Source of the DNA: an uncultured Flavobacteriaceae bacterium
GTDB lineage: Bacteria > Bacteroidota > Bacteroidia > Flavobacteriales > Flavobacteriaceae
Assembly (NCBI GenBank): GCA_947495135.1
Contig: CANLXN010000010.1
Location: 1 to 64,000 of the forward strand
Length of the DNA: 64,000 nt
Reading direction: 5' to 3'
In this document: positions 1 to 9,062 of the stretch, piece by piece
How positions within the stretch are numbered: position 1 is the stretch's first letter
Layout of the letters: every line of letters begins with the position of its first letter
Program-made: the position numbers and the translations under genes
Notes under the pieces: model-generated
What the model was told of the DNA's origin: nothing
The model's database searches: none
What the model saw: only the letters and a program-made list of their open reading frames with translations

Positions 1-1
1 T

Positions 2-103
2 AACGGGAATCCATTGCCATCGAGTGACTACTGGTTCAGGGTAGAATATACCGAAGATGAAATACGAAAAGAATTTAGAGGGCACTTTACCTTAAAGAGA
101 TAA
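2..103 (+). CDS. C-terminal end of a T9SS type B sorted surface protein (partial)
   Basis: The window opens inside a reading frame that ends with about 33 codons and a TAA stop. The tail reads PLPSSDYWFRVEY, then FRGHFTLKR at the very end. This is the typical end of the type B C-terminal sorting domain of the Bacteroidota type IX secretion system, in which the conserved DYWF, a short beta strand and a terminal FRGHF-LKR precede the stop. The protein is therefore probably exported across the outer membrane by T9SS, often as a gliding-motility-associated or adhesin-like protein. The upstream body lies outside the window, so its function cannot be named. Confidence 0.85.
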   Translation, partial: NGNPLPSSDYWFRVEYTEDEIRKEFRGHFTLKR

Positions 104-130
104 CCTTTAGATTTTGAATCGAACAAAAAA

Positions 131-158
131 GCTCCTTCATAATTGAAGGAGCTTTTTT
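131..158. terminator. Bidirectional rho-independent terminator
   Basis: A perfect 9-bp stem (GCTCCTTCA, loop TAAT, TGAAGGAGC) is preceded by an A-run and followed by a T-run. It sits between two convergent genes, the T9SS-sorted protein on plus and the FadL-like gene on minus, so it can end transcription from both sides. Confidence 0.9.
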
Positions 159-160
159 GT

Positions 161-1672
161 TTATAGTTGCATGCCTAATGTAATGACGAGGCTGCTAAAA
201 CTAGATTCAATAGAGGCACTATCTGTTAGTCCAATATTATATAATTGCTGCTGTCTATCTTGCTCTGCTCGTGAATAAGCAATATCGAAATGATAGTTGC
301 CAAGGTTGTATCCGAGTCCAAAAGAGAAACCTCTTCGATCTCCAAGAATTAGTTCGTCTTCATAAGGGCTCTGTTCGAAATTAAGACCACCTCTAAGGCT
401 AACTTCATCGAAGCGGTATTCGGCTCCAAGTCTAAAAGATGAAGCTGCTTTTAGGTTTGCCGAAATACGGTCATTCTGTGCTGCAAAGAAAGGATCTCCC
501 TTTGGGCGAAAAGTTATTTGCGAGTAGTCTTTATAAGAGTAATCGAAGCTGAGAAGACCTTTTTGTCCAAAAACATAGGCCGCACTGGCTCCAATTTTAC
601 CTGGAGTTCGTAATTCGTAGTTTTCAAATATATTGACAATTCTAGGGTCAATTACCTCAATAATGCTTTGTTCTCCGCTCACTCGGTCCGTTTCGAGATA
701 TTGAGATGTTGTTTCGGAAATTACGTACCAAGTAGGCGTATCATAGGTAAGTCCTACTCTAAACTCGTTTGTGATTTTTGAAATTGCTCCCAACTGCGCA
801 GAGAACCCTGAACCTTCAACAGATAGGTTGTTTTCGAACTGAATACGTTCAATGCTACCAATATTATCATTCGATTCTATCATGAGACTACTTTTATTGT
901 AATCTATAATGTGCGAATTCAGGTTAAGTCCTATGTAAAGGTTGTCCTTGTATTGAGCGGCTATATTAAAAGAGTATTTTCCAACATATCCATCTGAAAA
1001 TTCGAGATATTCCTGATTAAAATCACCATCTCCAACGTTAGACACATAACTGCTGGTGTTTGGATCGTCCGATGCAGGGTCAATAATAAAACCCTGATAT
1101 CCTAAAAAGGCATTCTGAGCGGCAACTCCTTGGGTTTCGCCTAAAAATCGATATCTATCCGAAATACCCTGTCCCTGCGTATTTAGCAGGTTAAAAGGAA
1201 TGCCCTGCGCTTGTTCTAAAAAGAAGTTCCCAATAGATGTATTTCCATTACCGCCAACAAATAGTTCGTTATCCATATTTTGAGAGCGGTTATAATTAAC
1301 ACCAATGGCTACTTTTCTCCAAGAAGAGTTTTCATTTTGAGTGTCGAATACAAAAACACCTCCACCTTGGTTTAAATTTGCACCGCTATCGTAACTATCG
1401 ATCTGAGTGCTGAAATAGTTTGCACTGTTGTCGATGTCGTCGAGTCCTAAACTCACTGCACCTTGACTTCTCAAGAAGACTGCGCTAGACGCAGGGTTAA
1501 TGCTAATAGACGAGACGTCACCTCCAAGTGCGCCAAACGCTCCGCTCATTGCTTGGTAGCGTGCAGTACCGCTGCTTAAATCCGTGCTATATTGTAAAGC
1601 TTCGCTAATAGTTTGCGCATTCGTAAAAGAGAACGAGCATAGAGTTATAAGTAGGATCAGGCATTTTTTCAT
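161..1672 (-). CDS. FadL/OmpP1-family outer membrane protein
   Basis: The 503-residue protein has a clear signal peptide (MKKCLILLITLCSFSFTNAQ) and then the ARYQAMSGAFGALGGDVSSISINPAS segment, which is the conserved N-terminal plug-like region of the OmpP1/FadL transporter family as found in Flavobacteria, where it is often annotated as hemin receptor. The rest is alternating beta-strand sequence, and the protein ends on a short hydrophobic strand (LVITLGMQL) typical of a barrel. It should sit in the outer membrane and pass hydrophobic substrates such as fatty acids; the actual substrate cannot be read from sequence. It is convergent with the T9SS gene and shares a terminator with it. Confidence 0.85.
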   Translation of the reverse strand: MKKCLILLITLCSFSFTNAQTISEALQYSTDLSSGTARYQAMSGAFGALGGDVSSISINPASSAVFLRSQGAVSLGLDDIDNSANYFSTQIDSYDSGANLNQGGGVFVFDTQNENSSWRKVAIGVNYNRSQNMDNELFVGGNGNTSIGNFFLEQAQGIPFNLLNTQGQGISDRYRFLGETQGVAAQNAFLGYQGFIIDPASDDPNTSSYVSNVGDGDFNQEYLEFSDGYVGKYSFNIAAQYKDNLYIGLNLNSHIIDYNKSSLMIESNDNIGSIERIQFENNLSVEGSGFSAQLGAISKITNEFRVGLTYDTPTWYVISETTSQYLETDRVSGEQSIIEVIDPRIVNIFENYELRTPGKIGASAAYVFGQKGLLSFDYSYKDYSQITFRPKGDPFFAAQNDRISANLKAASSFRLGAEYRFDEVSLRGGLNFEQSPYEDELILGDRRGFSFGLGYNLGNYHFDIAYSRAEQDRQQQLYNIGLTDSASIESSFSSLVITLGMQL

Positions 1673-1830
1673 GTTTTCTGAAATTTTATGTTATTTGAAA
1701 AGAAGAAAAGACTTATGATTTGTTTCTCTTCTACTGAAATTTAAACAAAAAAAATTCCATCTCGAATCATGTGATTATATAAGATGGAATTTGATTTGAG
1801 CTATATTTTTTTATTGGACTTGAATCAAGT

Positions 1831-2829
1831 TTATCCGCGTCCTCTTCCTCTTGAACCTCCTGAACTTCTACCTCCAGAGCTTCTTCCTCTTGAACTGCCT
1901 CCTCTCATAGAAGAACCAGATCTACCTGATGATCTAGAAGATCTATTTACGCTTGGTCTTGACGTCGACCTTGATCTATTTACACTTGGTCTAGTAGCAC
2001 GTGTGTTGCTTCTTCGTTGAGAGCTTCTAACATTTCCAGATGATCTTGTTCTAGATCCATTACGTACGGAGCTTCTATTTGTTCTGGTAGATGAACGTCC
2101 AACCGAATTTCTACCATAAGAGTTTCTGCCTGCAACATTAGATCTTCCTCTATTGTAAGATCTCGAGGCAATTGCATCTCTGTTGCTTCTTCCGCGATTA
2201 GCATATGCATAACCGTATCCGTGGTAACCACTATTATAAAATGGTCTGTAAAAACCACCGTATCCGCCATAAAATGGTGCGCAGTACCAAGGGTTGTTAA
2301 AGCCTCCCCAGCCCCAGCCATAGCCAATGCCCCAACCCCAGTTGTTGCCCCAGCCCCAGCGGTTGTTGAAACCCCAGCCCCAGTTGTTGCCCCAGCCCCA
2401 ACCATTGTTGATGCCCCAGCCCCAATTGTTGCCCCAGCCAAAACCGCCATTGTCATAAACGTTAACGGTAATGTTACCTCCGTTTTCACCCCAGCCACCG
2501 TAACCGGCTTCGCGCGGTTGTTCAATAATAATGTTACCGCGTTCATCTACCGTTTCAGTAGAGGCGTAGGCATCAATATCAGTGAAAATAACATCCTCCT
2601 CCGGGATATTATCAATAGACTGACTTTTAGTATTGAAGTATTGCTTGTAGTAATTGCTTTTGTCCGCAGGCTCTTCTTCTGTCATTTGAGCTTCAGTAGG
2701 TACTGAAGAATAAATGCCGTCTGTGTCTTGTACGCTCTGGTATGAGCTACAACTTGTGAGTACGAGTGTTAGTATCCCAATAAATGTAAAGGGAAGTATT
2801 TTTTCCAAAGAGGTTATTTTTGTTTGCAT
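1831..2829 (-). CDS. Trp/Gly/Asn-rich, Ser/Arg-tailed surface lipoprotein
   Basis: About 332 residues starting at MQTKITSLEK; an in-frame ATG ten codons earlier is possible, but the later one puts the lipobox (LTLVLTSC) at a usual distance. After the lipid-attached Cys comes an acidic stretch, then roughly residues 115-215 are low complexity with repeated WGWGNNWGWG-like units and many Gly, Tyr and Phe. From about residue 220 to the end the chain is almost only Ser, Arg, Gly and Asn, ending GSRGRGRG. Similar proteins in Flavobacteria are annotated vitellogenin-like, with no known function. It lies between the FadL-like gene and proS. The strongly biased composition makes antisense frames look open here; those are not genes. 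Confidence 0.75.
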   Translation of the reverse strand: MQTKITSLEKILPFTFIGILTLVLTSCSSYQSVQDTDGIYSSVPTEAQMTEEEPADKSNYYKQYFNTKSQSIDNIPEEDVIFTDIDAYASTETVDERGNIIIEQPREAGYGGWGENGGNITVNVYDNGGFGWGNNWGWGINNGWGWGNNWGWGFNNRWGWGNNWGWGIGYGWGWGGFNNPWYCAPFYGGYGGFYRPFYNSGYHGYGYAYANRGRSNRDAIASRSYNRGRSNVAGRNSYGRNSVGRSSTRTNRSSVRNGSRTRSSGNVRSSQRRSNTRATRPSVNRSRSTSRPSVNRSSRSSGRSGSSMRGGSSRGRSSGGRSSGGSRGRGRG

Positions 2830-2930
2830 ATCGCAGGATTTAATAGTGTTGGACTTCATAAAAATAAGTAGTTTTGTCGAGAACTAATAACTTTTAACAT
2901 AGTCACAACTTTTGTGCCAAACAGATAAAT

Positions 2931-4403
2931 ATGGCTAAGAATTTAACTACAAGGACCGAAGATTATTCAAAATGGTATAACGAGCTGGTTATCAAGGCAG
3001 ATCTTGCCGAAAATTCAGGTGTTCGAGGTTGTATGGTGATCAAGCCATATGGATATGCTATCTGGGAAAAGATGCAGGCAGAATTAGATCGAATGTTTAA
3101 AGAGACAGGGCATCAAAATGCATATTTCCCGCTTTTTATTCCGAAATCATACTTTAGTAAAGAAGCAAGTCACGTGGACGGATTCGCTAAAGAGTGTGCT
3201 GTAGTAACGCATTACCGACTCAAAACAGCAGAGGATGGTAGTATCGAGGTGGATCCAGATGCTAAGCTGGAGGAGGAATTAATAGTTCGTCCTACTTCAG
3301 AAACTATTATTTGGGATACCTACAGAAAGTGGGTTCAGTCTTATCGAGATTTACCATTATTAATTAATCAGTGGGCCAATGTGGTGCGCTGGGAAATGAG
3401 AACTCGGTTATTTTTAAGAACGGCTGAATTTTTATGGCAGGAAGGGCATACTGCACATGCAACCGAACAAGAGGCGATTGCAGAGGCAGAGCAAATGATG
3501 AATGTGTATGCCGAATTTGTTGAAAATCACATGGCAGTTCCTGTCGTAAAAGGGTTAAAGACCGAAAGTGAACGTTTTGCAGGTGCTTTAGAAACGTATT
3601 GTATAGAAGCATTGATGCAAGATGGAAAGGCATTGCAGGCAGGTACGTCGCATTTCTTAGGGCAGAACTTTGCCAAAGCATTCGATGTGAAGTTTGCAAA
3701 TAAAGAAGGGAAGCAGGACTATGTTTGGGCAACTTCTTGGGGAGTTTCCACGCGGCTTATGGGTGCATTGATTATGACCCATAGTGATGATAATGGTTTA
3801 GTGTTACCTCCAAAGTTAGCTCCAGATCAAGTAGTGATTGTTCCTATTTATAGAAATGACGAACAATTAGCAGCTACAAGTGCAGTGGCTAAAGAATTGA
3901 TGACAGAGTTAAGGGCTAAAGGTGTCCGCGTAAAATTTGATAATAGAGATACTCACAAGCCTGGTTGGAAGTTCAACGAATACGAATTAAAAGGAGTTCC
4001 TGTGCGTGTTGCTATTGGACCTAAGGATGTGGAGAATGGAACAGTAGAGGTTGCGCGTCGCGATACTTTGTCTAAAGAGATGATGAAGAAAGAGGATGCA
4101 GCTAGCGCGATTACAGCGCTCATGGACGAAATACAGAATAATTTATATACTAAAGCGCTGAATCATAGAGCAGAGAATACAACGGTTGTTTCGAACTATG
4201 ACGAGTTTAAACAAGTTCTTGAAGCTAAAGGAGGATTTATTTCGGCTCATTGGGACGGTACTTCAGAAACCGAAGATCAAATAAAGAAGGAGACAAAAGC
4301 CACTATTAGATGTATTCCATTAGATAATGATAATGCGCCTGGAGCGTGTATGGTTACTGGAAAACCAAGTGTTCGAAAAGTCCTTTTTGCAAAGGCGTAT
4401 TAA
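2931..4403 (+). CDS. proS: Prolyl-tRNA synthetase
   Basis: The 490-residue enzyme charges tRNA-Pro with proline in the cytoplasm. It is the shorter, archaeal/eukaryote-type ProRS lacking the editing insertion, which is the usual form in Bacteroidota. Class II motifs are readable: motif 2 around [20 protein letters not shown] (residues ~150-170), the [10 protein letters not shown] segment (~236-245), and an anticodon-binding domain (VVIVPIYRN onwards, ~302), followed by a C-terminal zinc-type extension ending in RKVLFAKAY. It is the first of a plus-strand core block with tRNA-Glu and rpsT. Confidence 0.97.
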   Translation: MAKNLTTRTEDYSKWYNELVIKADLAENSGVRGCMVIKPYGYAIWEKMQAELDRMFKETGHQNAYFPLFIPKSYFSKEASHVDGFAKECAVVTHYRLKTAEDGSIEVDPDAKLEEELIVRPTSETIIWDTYRKWVQSYRDLPLLINQWANVVRWEMRTRLFLRTAEFLWQEGHTAHATEQEAIAEAEQMMNVYAEFVENHMAVPVVKGLKTESERFAGALETYCIEALMQDGKALQAGTSHFLGQNFAKAFDVKFANKEGKQDYVWATSWGVSTRLMGALIMTHSDDNGLVLPPKLAPDQVVIVPIYRNDEQLAATSAVAKELMTELRAKGVRVKFDNRDTHKPGWKFNEYELKGVPVRVAIGPKDVENGTVEVARRDTLSKEMMKKEDAASAITALMDEIQNNLYTKALNHRAENTTVVSNYDEFKQVLEAKGGFISAHWDGTSETEDQIKKETKATIRCIPLDNDNAPGACMVTGKPSVRKVLFAKAY

Positions 4404-4429
4404 TTTTTTTGCAAAAAAGTTATTTTGTA

Positions 4430-4460
4430 TTTGCGACATTGTAAAAAAGTTGTATTTTTG
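4430..4460 (+). promoter_or_regulatory. Bacteroidota-type promoter for tRNA-Glu and rpsT
   Basis: TTTG at 4430-4433 is followed after exactly 19 bases by TATTTTTG at 4453-4460, an exact match to the Bacteroidota primary-sigma consensus TTTG-N19-TAnnTTTG. The tRNA begins 21 bases further on. This supports placement of the organism in the Bacteroidota and probable co-transcription of the tRNA with rpsT. Confidence 0.85.
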
Positions 4461-4481
4461 CATCCGCAATTAAAAGCAAAT

Positions 4482-4553
4482 GGTCCGTTCGTCTAGGGGT
4501 TAGGACGCCAGGTTTTCATCCTGGTAACAGGGGTTCGATTCCCCTACGGACTA
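4482..4553 (+). tRNA. tRNA-Glu (anticodon TTC)
   Basis: A 72-base cloverleaf: acceptor GGTCCGT pairs with ACGGACT (one G-T wobble at the first pair), D arm TCTAGGGGTTAGGA, anticodon stem CCAGG/CCTGG with loop TTTTCAT giving TTC, and T arm AGGGGTTCGATTCCCCT. The CCA end is not encoded (the following bases are CAA). It lies between proS and rpsT, with its own promoter. Confidence 0.97.
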
Positions 4554-4578
4554 CAAAACAAGAATTAAAACAAAACAA

Positions 4579-4830
4579 ATGGCGAATCATAAGTCAGCAT
4601 TAAAGAGAATCAGAAACAGCGAAACGAAGCGTTTACGTAACCGTTACCAACACAAAACGACGCGTAATGCTATGAAAAAGCTGAAAGAGCTTACAGACAA
4701 AAAAGAGGCTGAAAAGTTATTTCCTGCTGTTACTTCTATGATCGATAAGTTAGCGAAGAGAAATATTATCCATGATAATAAGGCAGCTAACTTGAAGTCT
4801 GGTTTAGCTAAGCATGTAGCTTCGTTGTAA
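4579..4830 (+). CDS. rpsT: 30S ribosomal protein S20
   Basis: The 83-residue basic protein begins [22 protein letters not shown] and matches the S20 family in length and in its all-helical, Lys/Arg/Ala-rich composition with the conserved [11 protein letters not shown] end. S20 binds 16S rRNA early in small-subunit assembly. It starts 25 bases after tRNA-Glu and is followed by a strong terminator, so the two are likely one transcript. Confidence 0.97.
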   Translation: MANHKSALKRIRNSETKRLRNRYQHKTTRNAMKKLKELTDKKEAEKLFPAVTSMIDKLAKRNIIHDNKAANLKSGLAKHVASL

Positions 4831-4857
4831 TACGACATTTAATTCTTAAGAGTTTAG

Positions 4858-4888
4858 AACTCCTGCAGGTAACTGTAGGAGTTTTTTT
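4858..4888 (+). terminator. Rho-independent terminator after rpsT
   Basis: Stem AACTCCTGCAG/CTGTAGGAGTT with loop GTAA and one mismatched pair, followed by a run of seven T. It begins 27 bases past the rpsT stop. Confidence 0.9.
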
Positions 4889-5059
4889 ATGCTCAAATTT
4901 TAAAGTCCATATTTATTTGGGCAGCGGCCGGGCTATCCGCTGTATCTCTCCATATCCCCTTATGGCGGAGAAGGAGAGGATGCCGCTTCTATCCCTGCTG
5001 CATGATATAGAATCTTTTCAGAATGAAACATCACTTGTAAATTTTTGTGAACCTATTAT

Positions 5060-5416
5060 TTAAATACCTTGACCAAAGGTGAGTAGGTTGCTGTCTGGAT
5101 CCAGTAAAGAGAATTCTTTTTGTCCCCATGGTCTAATGCCTAGATGTCCGTTTGGATGAATAGGAACACCATGCTCCAACAGGGTTTGATAAAGCGTCTC
5201 AATAGTATCTGTTCTAATATAAACCTGTCCGTAATTTTTCTTCGGACTTAGTTTCTTGAATTTAAAAAAGTGGATTTGAATGTGGTCTTTTTCGATCATC
5301 AAATAATCGTCATAGTCTTTATTTCCAAATTCTGTAAAACCTAGTTTATTTACATAGTAATCTTTGGTGACATCTTTATCACGCATGGGTAATTTCGGAT
5401 TTACATCTGTGAGCAT
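5060..5416 (-). CDS. VOC-family (glyoxalase/bleomycin-resistance-like) protein
   Basis: The 118-residue protein shows the vicinal oxygen chelate fold pattern: PKLPMRDKDVTKDYYVNKLGF at the start of the first beta-alpha module, a central IHFFKF strand with a potential metal His, and the end FSLLDPDSNLLTFGQ, matching the FxDPDGN-L-F signature. Proteins of this length act as dimers that bind or break down small electrophiles or antibiotics; the substrate is unknown. Its start is 3 bases from the stop of the upstream methyltransferase gene, so the two form an operon. Confidence 0.85.
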   Translation of the reverse strand: MLTDVNPKLPMRDKDVTKDYYVNKLGFTEFGNKDYDDYLMIEKDHIQIHFFKFKKLSPKKNYGQVYIRTDTIETLYQTLLEHGVPIHPNGHLGIRPWGQKEFSLLDPDSNLLTFGQGI

Positions 5417-5418
5417 TT

Positions 5419-6144
5419 TTATATTTTTTTAAATACCATACAATGTTGCCAAGGAAGGTTGTCAATATTTCGTTCTAACTTCATTCCAGCTGCTTTCAAT
5501 TCTCTTACGGCTTGTGAAGCTGTCATTTTGTGAATTTTTTTAATAGGTACGCTACCATCTTCTCCTCGGTATTCGATTAGATATAGCCTACCATCTTTAC
5601 GAAGCGCTTTATGAATTGATGCAAGCATTTCAATAGGGTAATTGAACTCGTGATATACGTCCACCATTAGCACTTTGTCCACAGAGTTCTCTGGAAGATG
5701 TACACTCTTTTCTGTGCTTTTTATGATGGAAACATTTTTACTAGGACCATTCTCTTTGGTCTTCCTAATTTCAGTGAGCATCTCCTCTTGAATGTCTACT
5801 GCGTAAATAAGACCGTCCTTTGCGATAGGAGCCATTTTAAATACATGGTAGCCGGATCCCGCACCAATGTCTGCAATGGTGTCATCCGGTTTAATATCCA
5901 TATTAAGTATAAGCTTAGAAGTGTTCTCCTCTTCCTCTCGTTCTGGTCTTTCTAGCCAGTTCATTCCTTGAAATCCCATGACATTGGCAATTTCCCGACC
6001 CATATACCATTTTCCAATTCCGTAAGGATCTCCTTTTTTGAAGGTGTAATTTGGATTGGAAGAAGTGTTTTTGTCTTTTACACCACAATTATACATGGGT
6101 AATACTAGAATGAGAAGGAATAAGATGGACGCAATCTTTTTCAT
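5419..6144 (-). CDS. Lipoprotein class I SAM-dependent methyltransferase
   Basis: 241 residues. A lipoprotein signal (MKKIASILFLLILVLPMYNC) precedes a class I methyltransferase domain. Motif I is DTIADIGAGSGYHVFKMA (~88-105), the acidic residue closing strand 2 is in IYAVDIQEEML, and motif post-II is SVDKVLMVDVYHEF (~158-171). Methyltransferases with a lipobox are known in Bacteroidota but unusual: the active site would face the periplasm, where S-adenosylmethionine is not expected. The substrate is unknown. Operon with the downstream VOC gene. Confidence 0.85.
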   Translation of the reverse strand: MKKIASILFLLILVLPMYNCGVKDKNTSSNPNYTFKKGDPYGIGKWYMGREIANVMGFQGMNWLERPEREEEENTSKLILNMDIKPDDTIADIGAGSGYHVFKMAPIAKDGLIYAVDIQEEMLTEIRKTKENGPSKNVSIIKSTEKSVHLPENSVDKVLMVDVYHEFNYPIEMLASIHKALRKDGRLYLIEYRGEDGSVPIKKIHKMTASQAVRELKAAGMKLERNIDNLPWQHCMVFKKI

Positions 6145-6472
6145 ACTTTAATACTATTGGTTCTGGAACTGGTTAAACTTGGCAACTCCGTATCTCTAAA
6201 AACATTATTTTAATACAACTCTATATTTTATAGTCTAAGGACCTGTTTTTTGGTTAATTACGTCGTCTATTTACTAAAATAAGCAAATAAAACTTGATCT
6301 AAAAAAGTTTGAGATTAATTGGCAACTTAGAGATTACCTTTTTATGATGGCTACACCAGAGTAGAATGAAGTACCTTTGCTGAAGCTTTCTTTATCTGTT
6401 CATTATAGTTATTCCTTTGGATACTTCAGCGAGTTACTAGGGCTTCCTTTTAGCCCCAATCAAAACTCAGTT
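6145..6472. other. Divergent intergenic region
   Basis: About 330 AT-rich bases between the divergently transcribed lipoprotein methyltransferase (minus) and the NPPW methyltransferase (plus). It must hold promoters for both. I see no exact TTTG-N19-TAnnTTTG pair, no hairpin of note and no further gene. If the plus-strand gene uses an earlier ATG at 6377, the gap is about 230 bases. Confidence 0.5.
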
Positions 6473-7540
6473 ATGACCAAAGATATTGAAGTAAACAGAC
6501 CATTAGTTATTGCATCCAATAAGTCCATAGATGTATACAATCGTGCAACTAATATTAAAGAGTGTATTAAGACGCTTGAAGCTGGTAAGCCGATACTCAT
6601 AACCGAATTTTACAGTAATGGATTGGTACTTCTTAAGGAATTACAGATGTATCTCAAAAGAAATATGCCGAACAGGTCTTTTCAGGAGCAGCGCGAATAT
6701 CGGTCCCAATACCGAAAACTATCTAATCTTGTTCTAATAGAAATTGAACATAACAAGTTAACCTTAAAAAAATCGCCTTCAATTGGTTGGTTGCAAAAAC
6801 TCTATCCCGAAACAGATAGCTTTTTGTTAACCTTTCCTTCGGTACAAGGACTCAATAGCTCCTGGCAGTGGTATCAAAAAGGAATTTCGGTTCCCGTTTT
6901 AAGGAATCGAGTACATCCATATTATGGTATTTATTTTCCTACTCGATTCGATCATTTGATACTTTTCGACAATTGGTTGAAACGTTATGAAGGATCTAAA
7001 AAGTCTGCAATGGATATTGGATGTGGAAGTGGAGTACTTTCTTTTCAAATGGTAAGGCATGGGTTTCAGAAAGTTTTTGGAACAGACACCAATCCAAATG
7101 CGATCATTGGATTGAAAGAGTTTATGAGTGACACAAAATTATCTAGAAAGATAGAAGTGGATTTGGGACATCTTTTTGGGAGATGGGAAAATCAAACCGA
7201 ATTGATAGTGTTTAACCCACCTTGGTTACCTCAATCCCGGGAACTAGATAGAATAGACGAAGCCATTTACTACAATGATCAACTATTTAGTGAATTTTTT
7301 GAAGAAGCAAAAAAACGACTATTACCTCAGGGAAAGCTGATCCTTATATTTTCAAATTTAGCAGAAATAACAAATGTTGAAAAACAGCATCCAATAGAGA
7401 ACGAACTGGCCAAGGGAGGAAGGTTCCGCTTAGAAAAATGTTTTAAAAAGAATGTGAAAGCAGCTTCAGAAAAAACCAATCGTAATCAGCATTGGCGTTC
7501 TTCTGAAGTTGTAGAGCTTTGGATTTTGACCCATAAATGA
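6473..7540 (+). CDS. Class I methyltransferase with NPPW motif
   Basis: 355 residues from the chosen ATG (MTKDIEVNRP); an in-frame ATG at 6377 would add 32 residues that look less constrained. The second half holds a methyltransferase core: AMDIGCGSGVLSFQM (motif I, ~178-192), VFGTDTNPNAI (strand 2 acid), and LIVFNPPWLPQSREL (~243), the NPP[YFW] signature of methyltransferases that act on planar amino groups in proteins or nucleic acids (HemK/RsmC/N6-adenine type). The N-terminal ~150 residues are not recognised. Substrate unknown. Confidence 0.75.
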   Translation: MTKDIEVNRPLVIASNKSIDVYNRATNIKECIKTLEAGKPILITEFYSNGLVLLKELQMYLKRNMPNRSFQEQREYRSQYRKLSNLVLIEIEHNKLTLKKSPSIGWLQKLYPETDSFLLTFPSVQGLNSSWQWYQKGISVPVLRNRVHPYYGIYFPTRFDHLILFDNWLKRYEGSKKSAMDIGCGSGVLSFQMVRHGFQKVFGTDTNPNAIIGLKEFMSDTKLSRKIEVDLGHLFGRWENQTELIVFNPPWLPQSRELDRIDEAIYYNDQLFSEFFEEAKKRLLPQGKLILIFSNLAEITNVEKQHPIENELAKGGRFRLEKCFKKNVKAASEKTNRNQHWRSSEVVELWILTHK

Positions 7541-7581
7541 GGCCTTCAATTTAATTCTCATCTTCTTGATCTGCTTTTTAA

Positions 7582-9051
7582 TTAAGCTTTTTCGAATCCC
7601 CAAGACCCAATAGTCCATTCCTGACCAATACCGTCTCCCCAATTTCCGTTTTCAAGCTGTCTGAAAGCCTTGAATTCTCCGATGTTTTTTAAGTATTTAC
7701 CATGATTAAAGGCACTGCCATTTACGCTCATAATAATAAAGTCGTTTATGATTTTCACTTCCGAATCGTCAAAGCTTTTATTTTTTCGGGCCTTACCCAT
7801 GTAATAATAAGTGTCCTCATTTTTAATATAGGCTCCACCTAATGACTTTACACTGGCGCTTACTTTAATTCCTTTTTTTCGAACACCTTCACAAATTAGT
7901 CCGCCTTTATCATAGGCATGGATATGGTTTAGAACTCTAAACGAAGCCTTGTCTGCTTTGAATTTTTTTATTGCTTTGTAGTAGAAATAGATGCCATCGA
8001 ATACCCATGCGTCGGAGAGTACTTTTATTTCATGTTTTGGAGCCAATTTTATCATCCTTAACTTCATGTGGTGCGACCAACTTTCATCTCTTAGTAAAAT
8101 CAACCAATTCCCGTTGGTAGCATACCCATGTTCAAGAAGTTTGAAGTTGGAAACAGTGGTCTCCACAATTCTTTCTAATAGTTGATCGCCTCTCCTTTTC
8201 TTCCAATAAAAAATATCATCACCAATACTGTGGTAACCATATCCTAATTCTTCTGCTGTTGAATTGTCCTGACGAGCGTTTTTGTCCTTTGCCTTAAAAT
8301 ACCAATAGTCTTTTAGATGTGGGTTGTTTAGAAAAAAATCCTGATAACTTTTATGATCTACTAATGCTTCTGGTGCGTGATTAAAAAATACCGTGCTTGC
8401 TGGCTTGTATTTATCGGTTCCTCGAAATTTACTAAACACAATAAAAGAAGGTGCGTCAAATTTGTCGTGTGCTCTTATGGAGTCTGCATTAATGGAAAAT
8501 ACTCTGTGCTTGTCCTTAGCCCAGTATTTACCCATTTGAGCAAATGAGTTGGGATCTGCTCCTTTCAGTATTCTACCTCGAAAATATACTGCAGTAGCAT
8601 TGATGATGAAATCAGATTTATACTGTTCAGATGTGTTTGCGGTTTCAATTTCTAGTTTTTCTTCTGGTATTTTTTTATCCAAAGGCTTGTAATCTATTCC
8701 TTTTATTAATTTACCACCATCTGCGAAGTACGTATTGTTTTTATCTGTAGCATAATAAAGATTAAGCGTTTTGAAACTCGCTCGATCCAATTGTGGAATT
8801 GGTGTGAGGTAGAAGTCTTCTGAGTTTTTTCTTACTGAAAGGGTCAATCCATAGATATAATTTCTATCCGCAAAAAATCCGAAAGACAAGGCCTTGAATG
8901 TAGATGGATCAATTGGAAGAATGTTTTTCTTTTTAGTTGTAATCGCTTTGCCTCGGTATAAAACTTCTGTTTTCTTTATTTCGATAAGATCATAGATAAA
9001 CGTATTGAAATAGCTGATGCTAACGTTTGACGGAGTTTTCGGTTGGATCAT
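7582..9051 (-). CDS. DKNYY-repeat protein
   Basis: The 489-residue protein has repeated modules with AxDKNxxYF-like cores (YATDKNNTYFADGG, WAKDKHRVFSIN, AKDKNARQ, YIKNEDTYYYMGKA), the hallmark of the DKNYY family, in which each repeat probably forms a beta hairpin. No signal peptide is visible. Function is unknown across the family. Its start lies 11 bases after the stop of the upstream 137-residue gene, so the two are co-transcribed. Confidence 0.75.
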   Translation of the reverse strand: MIQPKTPSNVSISYFNTFIYDLIEIKKTEVLYRGKAITTKKKNILPIDPSTFKALSFGFFADRNYIYGLTLSVRKNSEDFYLTPIPQLDRASFKTLNLYYATDKNNTYFADGGKLIKGIDYKPLDKKIPEEKLEIETANTSEQYKSDFIINATAVYFRGRILKGADPNSFAQMGKYWAKDKHRVFSINADSIRAHDKFDAPSFIVFSKFRGTDKYKPASTVFFNHAPEALVDHKSYQDFFLNNPHLKDYWYFKAKDKNARQDNSTAEELGYGYHSIGDDIFYWKKRRGDQLLERIVETTVSNFKLLEHGYATNGNWLILLRDESWSHHMKLRMIKLAPKHEIKVLSDAWVFDGIYFYYKAIKKFKADKASFRVLNHIHAYDKGGLICEGVRKKGIKVSASVKSLGGAYIKNEDTYYYMGKARKNKSFDDSEVKIINDFIIMSVNGSAFNHGKYLKNIGEFKAFRQLENGNWGDGIGQEWTIGSWGFEKA

Positions 9052-9062
9052 TAGATTTTCTT

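Noticed and set aside
1784-2706. Open frames overlapping the Trp/Gly/Asn-rich lipoprotein on both strands (e.g. 1784-2020 and 2221-2706 plus, 1980-2546 minus)
   Set aside because: They are by-products of strongly biased repeats in the lipoprotein gene: Pro/Glu/Leu or Ala/Pro/Val monotony with no domain and no start context.
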